Of a stretch of 64,000 nt of DNA, positions 47,601 through 60,184 are shown piece by piece. This stretch comes from Vitellaria paradoxa (lineage: Eukaryota > Streptophyta > Magnoliopsida > Ericales > Sapotaceae), in the NCBI GenBank assembly GCA_019916065.1, contig CM034240.1, forward strand, positions 17,531,894 to 17,595,893. Direction: 5' to 3'. Below the pieces are notes generated by a model. The model ran no database searches. It saw only the letters and a list, made by a program, of their open reading frames with translations, and was not told the DNA's origin. The stretch's first letter is position 1. Every line of letters begins with the position of its first letter. The translations under genes were made by a program, and so were the position numbers.

Positions 47601-48293
47601 AAAAAATAGTCACAATGGTACTCGTTTGAAAGTTTTCGACACGAACAATATGATTGTATAAAAAGTTTACACATTCGGTTAACCCACTTTCAGATTTTTT
47701 TATTTTTTTTAGTGAAATATTAGAATTTTTTGAAATCAGTGATGGCAGAAAAATTAAAAATAGAGAGGTTGTTGGAGATTTATAAAGTTTTTTGGAGATT
47801 TTTTTTATGCCAAACCATAATTTCTTTTTCTTTTTTTTTTTAAAGAAAAAAATAGTTAGTTTATTATAAGTTAGCGGTCTTGAGAATGAAGAAATTCAAA
47901 CCTTGCAAGCAGTCACAGTTTTCTGCTTCTTTCCTAACAACATCAAGGACTGCGTCGATAAGCTCAGCACCTTCAGCGTAATGTCCCTTGGCCCAATTGT
48001 TCCCGGCTCCTGACGGTCCGAAAACATAGTTGTCGGGTCAAAAGATCTGCCCGTACGGACCGTCTTCACGCTGTCCACGGTGCCCCGTTCAAGATCCACC
48101 AGTACGGCCCGGGGCACGTACCTCCCACCGCTCGCCTCGTTGTAATACACATTGACCCGGTCCAGCTGGAGCTCCGAATTTCCGGTGTAGCGCCCCGTTG
48201 TATCAATACCGTGCTCGTCGAGACAACCTCCCAGAACTTTGATCCGATTTGGTTCCCGCATTGCCCTGCTTGGATGTGGAGAATTTCACGCAT
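44646..48293 (-). pseudogene. Beta-tubulin gene with three exons, disabled
   Basis: Exons: 48293-47902, 46643-46375, 45307-44646, the three-exon plan of plant beta-tubulins, with GT-AG junctions at the usual places. Seen: [37 protein letters not shown], the GTP-binding GGGTGSG, and the C-terminal [15 protein letters not shown] with an acidic tail. Lesions: one base missing near 48220 (after WEVV), another near 48060 (before GPYGQIF), a TGA for the Arg of IFRPDN near 48040, one base missing near 46523 (after FPSPK), and a 21-base in-frame loss removing about seven conserved residues (MVGFAPL in the family) between LHFF and TSRG near 45175. Tubulin polymerises into microtubules; this copy cannot make a normal subunit. 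It is not processed, so it was once a regular gene. Confidence 0.93.
47459..47830. repeat. Long member of the GATAAAATG repeat family (tubulin intron 1)
   Basis: Starts CCCCGTTTAGAGTAAGAAAA. It contains ACAAATCGTAAGAATAGTTTTC, then CAATGGTACTCGTTTGAAAG and TTTCGACACGAACAATATGA. The reverse complement of 50287-50545 carries the same order of motifs. Confidence 0.6.
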
Positions 48294-48796
48294 TTTGGCT
48301 TGGGAATGGGGTTCGTGCTCAGGGGCAAATTTGGAAGGTAACTGTTACCAGTAAACCTCTCTAGTTCACGCAAGGGTTTGAATTCCCGGAGAGGAGCGTG
48401 AGAAATATTTTATTTATAGCTTACATTGGCCCGCAATTATGCTAACGGTGGTGATTGAATTGATGGGTATTGTGAGATTACAGAAATGCCCTTGCTCTGG
48501 TTTCTGCTGGAGGGTGAGGATTGGACTGGCTTGAGATCCAACCGTCGAGGAGCGTCCGCCTAGCAAGAGGTGTGGGTATTGCGTTCTCGCGGGCTGGCAG
48601 TTTGTGAGGACGGCTTGCCAGTTGGCATTTGTGACGGTTTGATTCAACCTTGCCGACTTGCAGCCGGCTTTTGGGTTCTGACAAGGGGAAAAAAAAAAAA
48701 AAAAAACGAAATATATAAATCTAGAGTTTTAGTTGATTTTTTGGTATCAATTATTTTAATTATTATTTTTTTCCACAAAAGATAATAATGTCAATA

Positions 48797-48947
48797 AGAG
48801 TGCGTTTGATTTATTAAAAATCATTGAAAAATTTTAAAAATTTTTAAAAATTATCTACTTTTTTATCTCACTGCACGAATTATGAAATTATAAATTATTT
48901 CATTTTATCTCATTTTTTGTTACCTTAAACGTATCCTAAATAATGTT
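48797..48947. repeat. Copy of the dispersed GATAAAATGAGATAAA repeat
   Basis: Starts GTGCGTTTGATTTATTAAAA, passes TTTTTTATCTCACTGCACGA and TTTCATTTTATCTCATTTTT, and ends CTTAAACGTATCC. The outer ends GCGTTTGA and, in reverse, ACGTTTAA form a short imperfect inverted repeat. Confidence 0.6.
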
Positions 48948-50286
48948 ACAAATTAAAAAGCAAATTATAAGAAATTAAAGTTGATGCTTAGAGTGCCAAT
49001 ATTATAATTTTAGAATTAATTCAATCCCAAATAAGATATGATCTTATTCGAATAAAAATAAAAATTTATGCTCCTGCTAACAATAAGTTCCCATGCATGC
49101 AAGCATTATTTCAGTAAAAATGTTTCCTTTCTCGATTTAAACCTCTTGTATACTACGAGTAGAAGTTGATAACGCACCCAGTTAATTACCAAGAAATGAA
49201 AGCTCATATCATCAAAAAAATTTCATTAATTAAATTAATAAAAATTAAAGGACAATTTTACTTAGCATCTTCTAATTTTGCCCCTTGGTTCATTTAGTCC
49301 TTCCAATTTTAACTTGTAATATCTTATACCATATACTTTTAATTCAATTTCAAGTTGGCCATTTCTTCAGTTTTCGTTATGAAATCTTCAGTTCTCGTTA
49401 AAAAAAAATTGACGAAAAATTGTACTTTTTTTAATTATTTTTTATTTTTCTTTGAAATCAAGGCATAAACCATATTTCCTTTGATTTATTTCGAATTTGC
49501 TGGATTGCTAAGCATTTGATACTTGATTGGATTGTTAAAACTAAATAAAGTTGGCAATAACAAGTTCAATGTGTCATTGTTATAAGTTTTTAAATGTGCA
49601 GAAAAAATTACATGCCAAAGTTTTATGATTATTGGAGACCGTTTGTTTAATATCAGCAACTGTGGAAAAATTTTAAAATAATAAATTTTCTTAAGTTTAT
49701 AATCAGTCATTATAGATTAACTCATTAGAAGTCTTATTTCTTTACCGTTCATTTTTATAAATCAGAAATTCTTAGTTGAAATTGTATGTCAAATTTCACA
49801 GTCAACTAATATCGTTTGCTCTAAATGATTGATTGATAGAAAACTGATCAAATCAGAAATAATAACTTGCTTATTTAGATTTAACATTTATTGATATAAG
49901 TTTCTAAGGCCTTGGTGAAGTTATTTGTAAAATTTCATTTCCATTCCGGTCTATTTGCTTGAAAATGATTAATTGATGGGGAGGTTGAGAACCAAAAACT
50001 TAAATTAAAGTTCAAAGTCGACTTTGATAGTGTTTGGATTCCTAAAAAAATATTAAAAAAAAATTAATTTTTACCAAAATTTTCATTTTTTTGTAATTAA
50101 ATTTTGACAAATATTATTTTTACACTAATTTTTATTTTTTATTTTTAGGACAAAACAAACGCAACTTTAGAAACAGGAAGTAAACGAAGATTTCAATTTC
50201 TACGATGTTTAATAAGTCACTAATTTTGAAATGAATTCACGTGCAAAATTTAACAGTCATAGGAGACCGTTTACTCAAAATAAACA

Positions 50287-50545
50287 GTTAATGTGAAAGT
50301 AGGTTAATCAAATGTGTAAATTTCTTATACAATTATATTCTTCGTGTCGAAAGCTTTCAAACGAGTACCATTGTTATTATTTTTTGTGAATTTTTTTGAA
50401 TCTGTGGGAACGGATTTGAAAAACCGTTCTCACGGTTTGTTACTTTTCGAAAAAAGAAAGGACACCAAAATTAACTCCAAACCACATTTTATCTCAATTT
50501 ATCTTGTTTTTTCTTACGCCAAACACCAAACAAAGCCTATTTAAA
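50287..50545. repeat. Long member of the GATAAAATG repeat family, inverted relative to 47459
   Basis: Contains CGTGTCGAAAGCTTTCAAAC, then GAGTACCATTG, TCTGTGGGAACGGATTTGAA, AACCGTTCTCACGGTTTG and TTATCTCAATTTATC, ending CGCCAAACACC. These are the reverse complements, in order, of motifs at 47459-47690. Confidence 0.6.
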
Positions 50546-50612
50546 CATTTCAAAACTTTTACTTTAAAAACATCTTAAAACCCATACTTTAAAACTGTCA
50601 AACACACCTTAA
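50545..50612. repeat. Half-copy of the GGTGTG...AAAGTATGGGTTTT repeat
   Basis: ACTTTAAAAACATCTTAAAA followed by CCCATACTTTAAAACTGTCA and AACACACCTTAAG matches, in reverse complement, the terminal inverted repeat of the element at 25710-27787. Confidence 0.5.
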
Positions 50613-52834
50613 GTGGCTAACCCAATCAAATACATAACAATAAACATGCAGCTGACCAGCAAACAATTAGCTAGGTTATTTTTTCATCCTCTCTTGGTAC
50701 GCTTGGTGCAATTGAGCGAGTTAGAATAGTTTCAGTTAGAACATGAAAAAGGATAGATTACGAAAATAATTGAAAACTTCGTGATTTGATAGTCATATTG
50801 TGTTACAGTGTTTGTTTTGTCATTATAATATATTCATTTTAGGTATTTCTTTTAGACAAATCTATTTTTTACCATCTATGGTTGCGACCAACACCTTCAG
50901 AATAGTCAATTTTGTTGTTTTGGCTTGTAAATCTTCAGCTTTCTAAATTCATAGCTCAAGCATCGAGTTAAAATATTTTAGAGAAGGAAATAATTTAGTT
51001 TTTTAATTTTATATTATTTGATTTCTTATTTTCTTTACTCACCATCTTTATTTGATCGAGCATTATAAGTCTATAGATTTCAACAGTTTTTCAAAATTAA
51101 TTCAATTAAGTATTTTTACACTTTCTTTTCTATTGTTTTGGATGTTTCTAATAATCCTAAAAATAGGTTTTTTTTTTTTTGCATAATTATTATTAAGTAA
51201 CCTTTGTTATTTTAGACATGAAATTATCAAAATATTCTTGGTATTTTAGTTTTATTAAAAAATTAAATTAATTCAAAATTATGGTATTTTGGCCTTAGTA
51301 AAAAAAGTAAGAATAGTTCAAAATTTTTTAACAGAAAAGAAGTATACAAAAATTAAATTCAAGTATTTTTTGTGAAATAAAGTGCATTCTTCCACTGCAC
51401 TATTTAATACTTTTGTGCATAATATCAAAAAATATAATATATAACATAATAAATTTTATAAAAAATAAAAATTAATAACAATTATATATATTTTTTAGTA
51501 ACGATGGATATTCCTATTAAATTTTAGGTGCTGTTAAAAATATTAGTTGCACCATTAAACTGTAAAAACATATTCACTAATTTAATTTTCAAAGATAATT
51601 TTCTTTCCCTAATCTTAATTTCGACGAAACTAGTTGTCTTATTCTTGGATGTTTGATGCCTGGTGCCTATTTTAATGAAAATTCTAGATCCGCCCCGTTC
51701 TGACAAAATTTGGTAATTGTTATTCCACCCTTAATTAAGAGAGGGAATTGCCATTTGTGTATTTTCATTTTCTCATAGAATATAAAAAAATAAGAAAAAA
51801 TTAAAAATGAGAAAATGTAAAGATAAATGGTGACATTCACCAACCACCACCATTATTATGATGCACCCATCACCTCCACCTCTATTAGTAGCCATCCATC
51901 TCCGCCACCTACCAATCACCATTCCCACCACTTTTACCACTACTTATTTATTTCCAACACAATCACTACCACCACCATACCTCTTCTAGTCTCATCTCAT
52001 GTTCAAGAATTTTATTTAATTATTTAATTTAATTTAATTTAGTATTAATACTAAAATAACTATTACATTCTAACATTACTTAACAACCAAATAAATAAAA
52101 TATAGTTATTCCATTTTAACATTATTTAATTTGATAAGGAAACAATATCAATTCCATCTCATTTCCATCTTTATTATACTGTAACATCTATTTCCATTCT
52201 ATTCTATTCCATTTTCATCTTATATGGTTTTCCTTTTTATTTTTAAGCAAAATTTGGTTTTATTTATTTATTTATTTATTTATTTTTGTTTGGTAGCTTT
52301 GAGCTAGGCATGTAATTCACATCAATAAATAAATATAAAAAAAGATGTTTCTGAATAGAAAAATTTATGTACAAATGAAAAAAAAAAGCTAGTATGGATC
52401 ATGAATTACCAATCACAATTTCAAAGTGCAAAAAAATAAAGGAGTTATACACAGAGATTTGTGAAAAATTGTTGCAAGGAAAAAATTTTGGAGAAAAAAA
52501 AAAAAAAAAAAAAACTTCTACCACAAGTGACACGTGCATCGATTATAAAAATTTACCCAATAATCTAATTGACAATTTCGATTTTATTATTGAACCATTT
52601 GACCCACCAACAAGTAGAAGATTCTAGTACGCTAACATAAGGCAAAGCCTATCTATTCTTCACGAGGCATCGAGAATATCAGTCTTTATTGACATATGAC
52701 GAAGGATATGCAAACGTTTGAACACCTTCATGCAAATAAGTTTGATAGAATTAATCTATTGTGGCTAAAAGAAAGATAGAAATGTCTTTTCGAGCACAAT
52801 GTGTATCTTAGTACTGTTTTTTCTGTATAGAAAT

Positions 52835-53720
52835 TGTTGGGTAAAATAATAACAATATAGTCAAGGTGTCACGTGGTCAATACCAAACATATTTGAGCGA
52901 GTCACGTAGTCATCGACTGAGCACATTGACGCATGACACGTGGCGTTCTGCCGAACAGCTGATTGATAGCACGAGGGTTCCACATGAGTGTTATACATGG
53001 ACACGCATCTTTGGGTTAATATTCCAAGGAATACCCTGATTCTCAGTATTTATGGATAATGTGTTGCCACGTGACAGTAGCCGAAGACCTTAGTAGTCAA
53101 TTTGTTCGACCCATCGATTGGCGGCTAGTAAATGTCAGGCCCGGGACCCACAGGCTTAACGAGGGATCATAACCATAAATACACCATAGTTATGACTGAA
53201 CCTAATATTTATCTCTGAGGAAGTAACTAAGTTAGTTCATTTCATTACGAGTAATTGATAGATGTGACAGGTGGACAGTTTGACAACTGAGTGCTGGCTA
53301 TATTGCCATGTTTAACTACCAGAAGCATTTAATGAAAGGTATGAGGTATTTAATAAAAGGTATGGGACATTAAATGAGAAGTGGAAGGCATTTAAAGCAT
53401 GAAAGGAAAAGAGGTACACGGAAGTATGGATGCAGTCAAATCACATGTATTATTTTATTTATTATTTACATTACTATAAATACGATATTTCACTTGACAA
53501 TGAAGGTAAGCTGACTATTGCCAACTTAAGTTACTGTTCATTTCTTCTCTAGTAAAGCTTTCTTCCTTGAGCTACTTGCTGACTTAAGTATCGAAGGGTT
53601 TTCCAGTCAGAGACTTTCACTCCGGCCGTAACATTTCTTTTGTTTTTGTTCGGCAGGTTGTTGATTGCATTTCTGGTTGGCGTGGTCAGCAGTTCCAGCG
53701 GTAAATTTTACTGCCGAACA
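52835..53720 (+). mobile_element. Solo LTR of an LTR retrotransposon
   Basis: An 886-bp block starts TGTTGGGTAAAAT and ends CTGCCGAACA, flanked on both sides by GAAAT (52830-52834 and 53721-53725). TG...CA ends with a 5-bp duplication are those of an LTR. ACTATAAATAC near 53472 is a promoter TATA box, which puts the LTR on the plus strand. There is no internal region, so this is the product of LTR-LTR recombination. The family is not known; the sequence is unlike the two chromovirus LTRs in this window. Confidence 0.85.
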
Positions 53721-54526
53721 GAAATCTTAGGAAAAACTTCCATTAAATAGGTTCCTTCGAATGGACATGAATAAATCTCATGTGAAATAAATTTTTGGAA
53801 AACGCAATTTCTCATTTTTCTCTCTGCCAATCGTTGGAGCGAGTATGAAGCGAGTTTATACATCAATCAAAATTTAGTTTACTTGATAAAAAGTGAGTTT
53901 AGAGTGATAAAACATGAGATAAAATAAGATAAAATGTGGTTTGAAAAAATTTTTTGCGTTTGGTGTACATATCTCAAACCGTATTTTTTAGAGATAAATA
54001 GTAAGATTCCTATTATAACGGATTGGATTACGAATTCAAAATTTTAGGTAGTCATGATTTCTTTACACTATAATCTGTCTAAACACGTTTGGATGGAAGT
54101 TGGCCGTGCGATTCCGTCAGAAAGGTTTCTACAATCTATTAGAGCGGTTTCTACGACTCCACAAAAAGTAGTCAAAGTGGGTGTCATTCGGTAGTTTGAA
54201 AATCCCCGGTGAGAATGGTGAAAAAAGTTTTGTTATTTGATTAATCAAATTCTAGTTATCGACTTTTTTTTGAAAGGTATTGAACTTTTTTTTTAAATTT
54301 TAAGAAGACAAAAATGTGTAAAAATTATAGAGATTTTTAAAAATTTTTAGAAAGTTTTACCAAAATTTGGTGCGTCAAACACACCCAAAATATGCATACC
54401 CGTCTTTCTAACAAGAACTTAGAAAGTTTCACACTTCATCAAATTTTAAATTACTCAAAAAATATGTTTTGTGAAATCTTCAGCTGACATTTAGTTAGCA
54501 TTCAACCTTTTTTAGCTGATTTAGGG

Positions 54527-54692
54527 TACGTTTGGAATAACAAAATGTAAGATAAAATGAGATAAAGTAAAATAAGGTATGGATTTGTAATTCGTGTATT
54601 AAAATAAAAAATAAACAACTTTTAAAATTTTTCAGTAATTTTTTTTATATTTTTTGAAATTTTTTATCACGTTAAACGGGGTATTAGTTGAT
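54527..54692. repeat. Copy of the dispersed GATAAAATGAGATAAA repeat
   Basis: Starts GGGTACGTTTGGAATAACAA, passes AAGATAAAATGAGATAAAG and AATTCGTGTATTAAAATAAAAA, and ends CACGTTAAACGGGGTA. The ends form a short imperfect inverted repeat around CGTTTGG/CGTTTAAC. Confidence 0.6.
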
Positions 54693-55258
54693 ATCCAGCT
54701 AATTTCAATTCCTATTAAATATTTTTCTACCTCTTTTATTGGTTCTGTATGGAGTTCTTCAAAATAAAATAAAATCTTACAAATTTCTATAAATATAAAT
54801 TATGAGATAATAAAATTTAAATTTTTTACTCACTACATGTATTACGAAATATTTATTTTTATAATTTTATTTTATTTTATAATTTTTATACAATTTTAAA
54901 CACACCAATTTTCAAAGAAAGTGTTCAAATTAATTTACCTCAAAATCTATTTTAGATCCAGAAGACGCTAATAATTAGGCCACTGCAAAACTTTTGGGTC
55001 GCAATTGCTTTAACAATTTGCACAAAATGTCAAAGTCAAGATGTTCCACTTTTTCTCTTTAGATAATTAATATAATTTCAGCCCACCTGCAGCTTTTCTG
55101 CCAAGCCGAATGAGACGCCACTGGGGCGTACCCTCTGCCCCACACCCAGTTTAAAGTGCTGGTTTTTCTAATTTACCAAAAGGGTAATGATGAAAAAGAA
55201 AACCAGGCATGAATCAAAGGGACGCATTTTGGAAGGGTAATGAATAATGATGCAAAAC

Positions 55259-55308
<50 letters not shown>

Positions 55309-55550
55309 TTTGGTTGGCAAAAAAAAATGAAAAAAAAATATAATAAAAGTAAAAAGATATAACATAAATATAAAATGTGAAAATTTTTTATTAGAAGAAG
55401 TACAAAAAGTAGTTAAAGTTAATAAATTTTAATAATTTTTAGTGATGCTAAATAAGGTCATATTTAAAAGAATGTGAGGAGACCTACATCTCACTAAAAA
55501 ATAAAAAAATAAAAATAAAGGGCATATCTCCATAATTACATCTTAAGGTT

Positions 55551-55735
55551 GCGTTTAGTGTGTAATATTTTGTTAAAAATCTCTAAAAATCTCTATAAAT
55601 CTCTATTAACTTTATATCACATCAATTTTTTTCTCTCACTGCACGTATTACGAATTCTCCTCAAACCATAATTTATCTCAATTTATCTCATTTTTTCTTA
55701 CTCCAAACAAACCCAAAATAAAAAAAAAGGCATGG
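55551..55735. repeat. Copy of the dispersed repeat, ATCTCAATTTATCTCA subtype
   Basis: Starts GGTTGCGTTTAGTGTGTAAT, passes CTCTCACTGCACGTATTACGA and ends TTTTTTCTTACTCCAAACAA. A shorter near-identical copy is at 56080-56200. Confidence 0.6.
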
Positions 55736-56450
55736 AAGGAAATTATCAAAAAAATAAATAAATAAATAAAAAATATAGTCATCCGAGAAGAATAATCAAG
55801 TTAAAAGCAAATAATTTAATAAGCGTAATGAATTTTCACCCTAGTGTATTTTAATATATATATATATATATAATATTTAGTTATTTACATGTTAGCTAGC
55901 AGTGTATCAAAATTAAAAATCTAAGGCAATTACCGGATTGCCCAAAAGCTAGACCATCCCCCAACAGTTACAAACTAAGAAAATTAGGAATTAATTGCTC
56001 AACGTCAAACTGCAAAGCTGCGACGTTCAGCCATGGAAAGGAAGGCAATCAACAAAATGTTTGGCATGCAAAAAAATACTGAAAATCTCTATAAATCTCT
56101 GTTAACTTTATATCATATTAATTTTTTTCTTTCACTGTACGCATTACGAACTCTCAATTTATCTCAATTTTTCTTACTCCAAACACACCCTATATGTTTC
56201 ACAAGAGGCAACAAAATGTTTTTCAAACAGCGCCTAAGTTTCTATAGTCGGAATAATTGCGAGATTATCGAACCTTGGAAATTATCAGTAGCTAGGTGAC
56301 AATATAAACGTCTTAATTTCAACCCAAAATTTTAAGAATTTATATTATACTATATTAATCATGCATTCGTTTTTTTTTTTATTTATTAATTCTATTCAAT
56401 ATAAAACACTCATCTCGTATGTGTATACTTAGCAATCTCCACTTTATATT

Positions 56451-56630
56451 TCGGATGCGTTTGATTTGTTAAAAATTATTAAAAAATTTTAAAAATCTTT
56501 AAAAGTTAAATCGTTGGAAAATTCTGAAAATTTTTTAAAATCTCTAAAAATTATTCGCTTTTTATCTCACTGTACAAATTATAAACCCATAAATTATCTC
56601 ATTTTATATCACTCTAAACGTACCGATCCT
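56451..56630. repeat. Copy of the dispersed GATAAAATGAGATAAA repeat
   Basis: Starts GGATGCGTTTGATTTGTTAA, passes CTTTTTATCTCACTGTAC and ends ATATCACTCTAAACGTACC. Confidence 0.6.
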
Positions 56631-59456
56631 AACATTCAATGAGATATTATCTCTAAAACAAAAAGTAAAATTAAATGTAGAATAAAAAATAAGTGTAAAA
56701 TAATATCTTTTATTCAATTCCATATCTAACAAAACAGACATAGGATGAATCTTTGTTTGCTTATGAAATATGAATGCCGATTGAATAATCAATCCATGGG
56801 GGCCATCTCCTCTTATGTTTGGCAAAATAAAAAGTTATTTAGAATACGAAAAGCAATTTGGCTCTCATATCCCTGTAGGTATTGTATATTGTCAAAATTC
56901 AAATGTTCGAAATAATTTTTTATCAAATCTCTTATTAAATTATATCTTTATCCTAATTTGTATCTCACTTAACAAACATAAAAAAAAAAATAATAATTCT
57001 ACATAGCAAAAATATTTCCCGTAACATCCAATCTCATATATTTTTTTAGTATTATATATATATTTATCCTCTAAATTCTAACCCAGTAATCAAACTTACA
57101 ACCAAGCTGCTAACTGAGAAGAATACCACCAGGGAAGTTAAAGACTGAACTAAGTTGTAATTTATATTTTTAATTTACGGACACCATCTAATTTAAAATG
57201 AAGATTTTTTTTTTTTTTTTTTGGGAAAAGGTTAAAATGAAGACTTGGTTGTTGCAGCTATGAGTTGTGTTAAGTACTAATTAACTTGACACTTAAATAG
57301 AAGAGAATAATTTATGTTCATATTTACTTGATATATACATATGCTAGCAATTGTCTTGCTTGAAGGTACAGAAATACAATTTGACATGTAAATAACTCAA
57401 ATTTAAATTTATAAAACAAACTTACATAAAAAAAGTGTAAGAATAACCTATAAAAATAAAAAATATTAATCACAAAAGATTAAGGTATAAAATTTTATTA
57501 TTTATTACAAATATTATCACATTTTTTAAAATATTAATTTAAAATCTTTTATATAAAACGCATTCAAAAAAAATATGGGAAGAGTGAGAGAAAAAGAAAA
57601 ATAATCCTGATCACTTAGCAAATTCAACAGTTAAAAATATCTCAAATTTTAAATTTTAAATTTCCTTATTATATAAATGACACATAGCGTAAAGGCACAC
57701 GTATTTACCATTTAAGTTTTAAGCACATTAAAATTAAATTTTTAATTTAAATGTTTATTTTTTAATAACATTTTAAAAAATTTTAAATTAAAATATATTT
57801 TTAAATAAAAATTTTAGTTGAATTTGTCTAATAGGTATTCATACATTATTTAATGATAATAGATAATATAAATAAAATATAATTTGTATAATTTTATAAA
57901 ATAAAATATATATAATATATGTATGTATAATTTTACAAAATATAATATATATATATATATATATTTATTTATTTATTTATTTAAATTTTAAAATTTAAAT
58001 TTAAAAGATATATTTTATTACATACGTATATATAATAAGTGATGACTGAGACCAACGTCAAATCAAAAAATATGTTTTATTATATAGATATATGTAACTC
58101 TTAACTACTCTATCCACCCACGTGGGATATTCTCGGACAAAAATTCCTACAAGCCAGGTTTTTGACACAATGTATATAAACAAAATGAAAATTTCTATTC
58201 TAACTTTTTCAAAAAAAAAAAGAAAATTAAAATAATGCAATGAAAATGGTGTAGCAAAAATATATTTTAATATATCAACATTCAATGTCCAGAAATTTGC
58301 CACGTCATTCCGTTTCTTTTTGTGATAGATTTTTTTTTTTTTTTGGGTGATTATTCAGCATTACTTCATGAATAAATGAATTAAATAGGTGGGAGTCTGC
58401 AAAATCCCGTCCTATGGTTTTGGTAGCTTGGCCTGTAGCCTGTCGATATGATAGTACTTTTGTGGTATATATCTACAATTTTTACAAACCATAAACAAAG
58501 GACTGAGGCAACCATCCATTTGCCCAACTCATGACCAATATGTATATGTGTATATATATAGATATAGAAACAAGAATGATATAATTTCCTTAAGAACCAG
58601 GGAATCAATTTGAAAAGGGTACCCGTAACTCAAAGAATTGGAATGATTCCATAATGATAGCCAGGGTGGGCTAGCTCTTGGGGGTAAGTGGGCTAGCCCA
58701 CCTGCACATATATAGCTAGCTAGCAACGGTGGATGTATATATAGATACAGACACAGGAAACATCTAAGGTTAGAAAGAAACAACCAAGTTGTAGGGCTAG
58801 CTACAGCAGGCTGGGAAGATTCCAGGCGACACAGTCATTCGTCTACAGAGTTATGTGAGGAAATTTTTAGTAATAATTTAATTGGTAAGATTTTAAATTT
58901 ATTTTATAATAGTTATTAATTTAAATTTTTTTAGAATCATTTGAGAATTTATCTGATCGTTAACTTTAAAAATTTAGGAATTAATTGTAGTATACGTGAA
59001 CTAGTAAACTAGTTGACATACCTTAAATATTAAGAGCCTATTTGGTTAAAAAAAAGGATAAAAAGTATAATTCGAGAAAAATATAAAAATTAGTTAAAAT
59101 TGGTAATTTTTGGTTATTTTTGATGCCACCGAACAAGTCTTAAAAAAAAAAAAAAAAAAAAAAGAAAGAATGAAAGAAAGAGAGGAGTTACTGAACGTGT
59201 CATAAATTTAAAATTTTGATAGATCTCCCTGTGATGGGTGGCAGCGAGTAGAGGTGTTATACATACTTGTTTTGGTGAATGTAAGAAGGACAATAATATA
59301 TGAGTATGAAACAAAATGCATGCACGTAAATTACAAACATACATACATTTATATATATTTTGTGTATTGACTAGACGAGAAAGGTAGATGTGATGAGAAA
59401 CATATAGGGCTGATTCTGAGGGTATAAAAGAGATTTCGAAGAAAATCGTACAGCAT

Positions 59457-59494
<38 letters not shown>

Positions 59495-60184
59495 CGCAAG
59501 AGAGAGAAGGGGCAGTTCGGATTGAGAACATGTGTGAAAGGCACGAGACAATAGGCGAACAATAAATGAGTCTGTAGGAGGTGATGAGGCTTATGATAAC
59601 CCTCATGATCGTCACGTCGTTTTTCATTCGCGGCTCCCAATGACTCCCAGAATTCCACGCCTTCCCGTCTCTCCCTTTGCTTTCTTTTTCTCCTTCCCCT
59701 TTGCTAACTTTTGTCTTCTCTCTTTCTCTCTCTGTCCATCGATATAGCCCAGTCAACCTCATGTCTTCCTCACTTTGCCCCAATTTAAACCAACACCATT
59801 CCCCCTTTCTCTCTCTCCTCCTCTTTCTCTTTCTAGTGTTCAATCTCTATCTCTGAAACTCAAATACCCAGTGCTCAGCTCACCCTATATTAACCCAATT
59901 CCAACTATTATATATATATACATATATGTGACTGTCTTTATTAAACATGAACATTTTCTGTAATACATCAAACCCTTGTATCATCCCAAAGTGAGAACCA
60001 GGAACTACTATTTTAAATCATCTCATTAATACTTCCTTTACTTTGATTCGTTGCTACATATCATTGTTTACTGGGTTCCAACCTCCAAAGAGATCTACTT
60101 ATAGCGTCACCACACACACACACATATATATATAGAGAGAGAGAGAGAGAAAGGGAGTACAGACTCGGTAGTTGTAATCGCACA

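Larger units (their letters stand above)
48294..52834. other. Intergenic; tubulin promoter, then AT-rich repeats
   Basis: 48294-48690 is balanced in base composition and would be the promoter and leader of the tubulin gene. Beyond that the DNA is AT-rich, with dispersed repeats at 48797-48947, 50287-50545 and 50545-50612. No intact gene is seen; short open frames here are not supported by any recognisable motif. Confidence 0.5.
53726..60184. other. Intergenic, AT-rich; promoter side of WOX1 at its end
   Basis: No gene is seen. Holds several dispersed repeat copies (53888, 54527, 54740, 55551, 56080, 56451), an (AT)n at 55269-55303 and a T-run at 57207. Base composition becomes more balanced from about 58600. 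A (GA)n tract lies at 59460-59487, CT-rich sequence at 59690-59850, and a GA tract at 60135-60153 in the presumed WOX1 leader. Confidence 0.5.

Noticed and set aside
51827..52027. Plus-strand frame rich in H, T, S and P
   Set aside because: It arises from a CCACCA/CATCAC-type low-complexity stretch; no domain and no codon structure expected of a gene.
55168..55365. Minus-strand frame with IYIYIYIY
   Set aside because: It is the translation of an (AT)n microsatellite.
59114..59843. Overlapping minus-strand frames upstream of WOX1
   Set aside because: They are carried by (GA)n/(CT)n tracts (SLSLSLSL) and have no domain; the region fits the WOX1 promoter.
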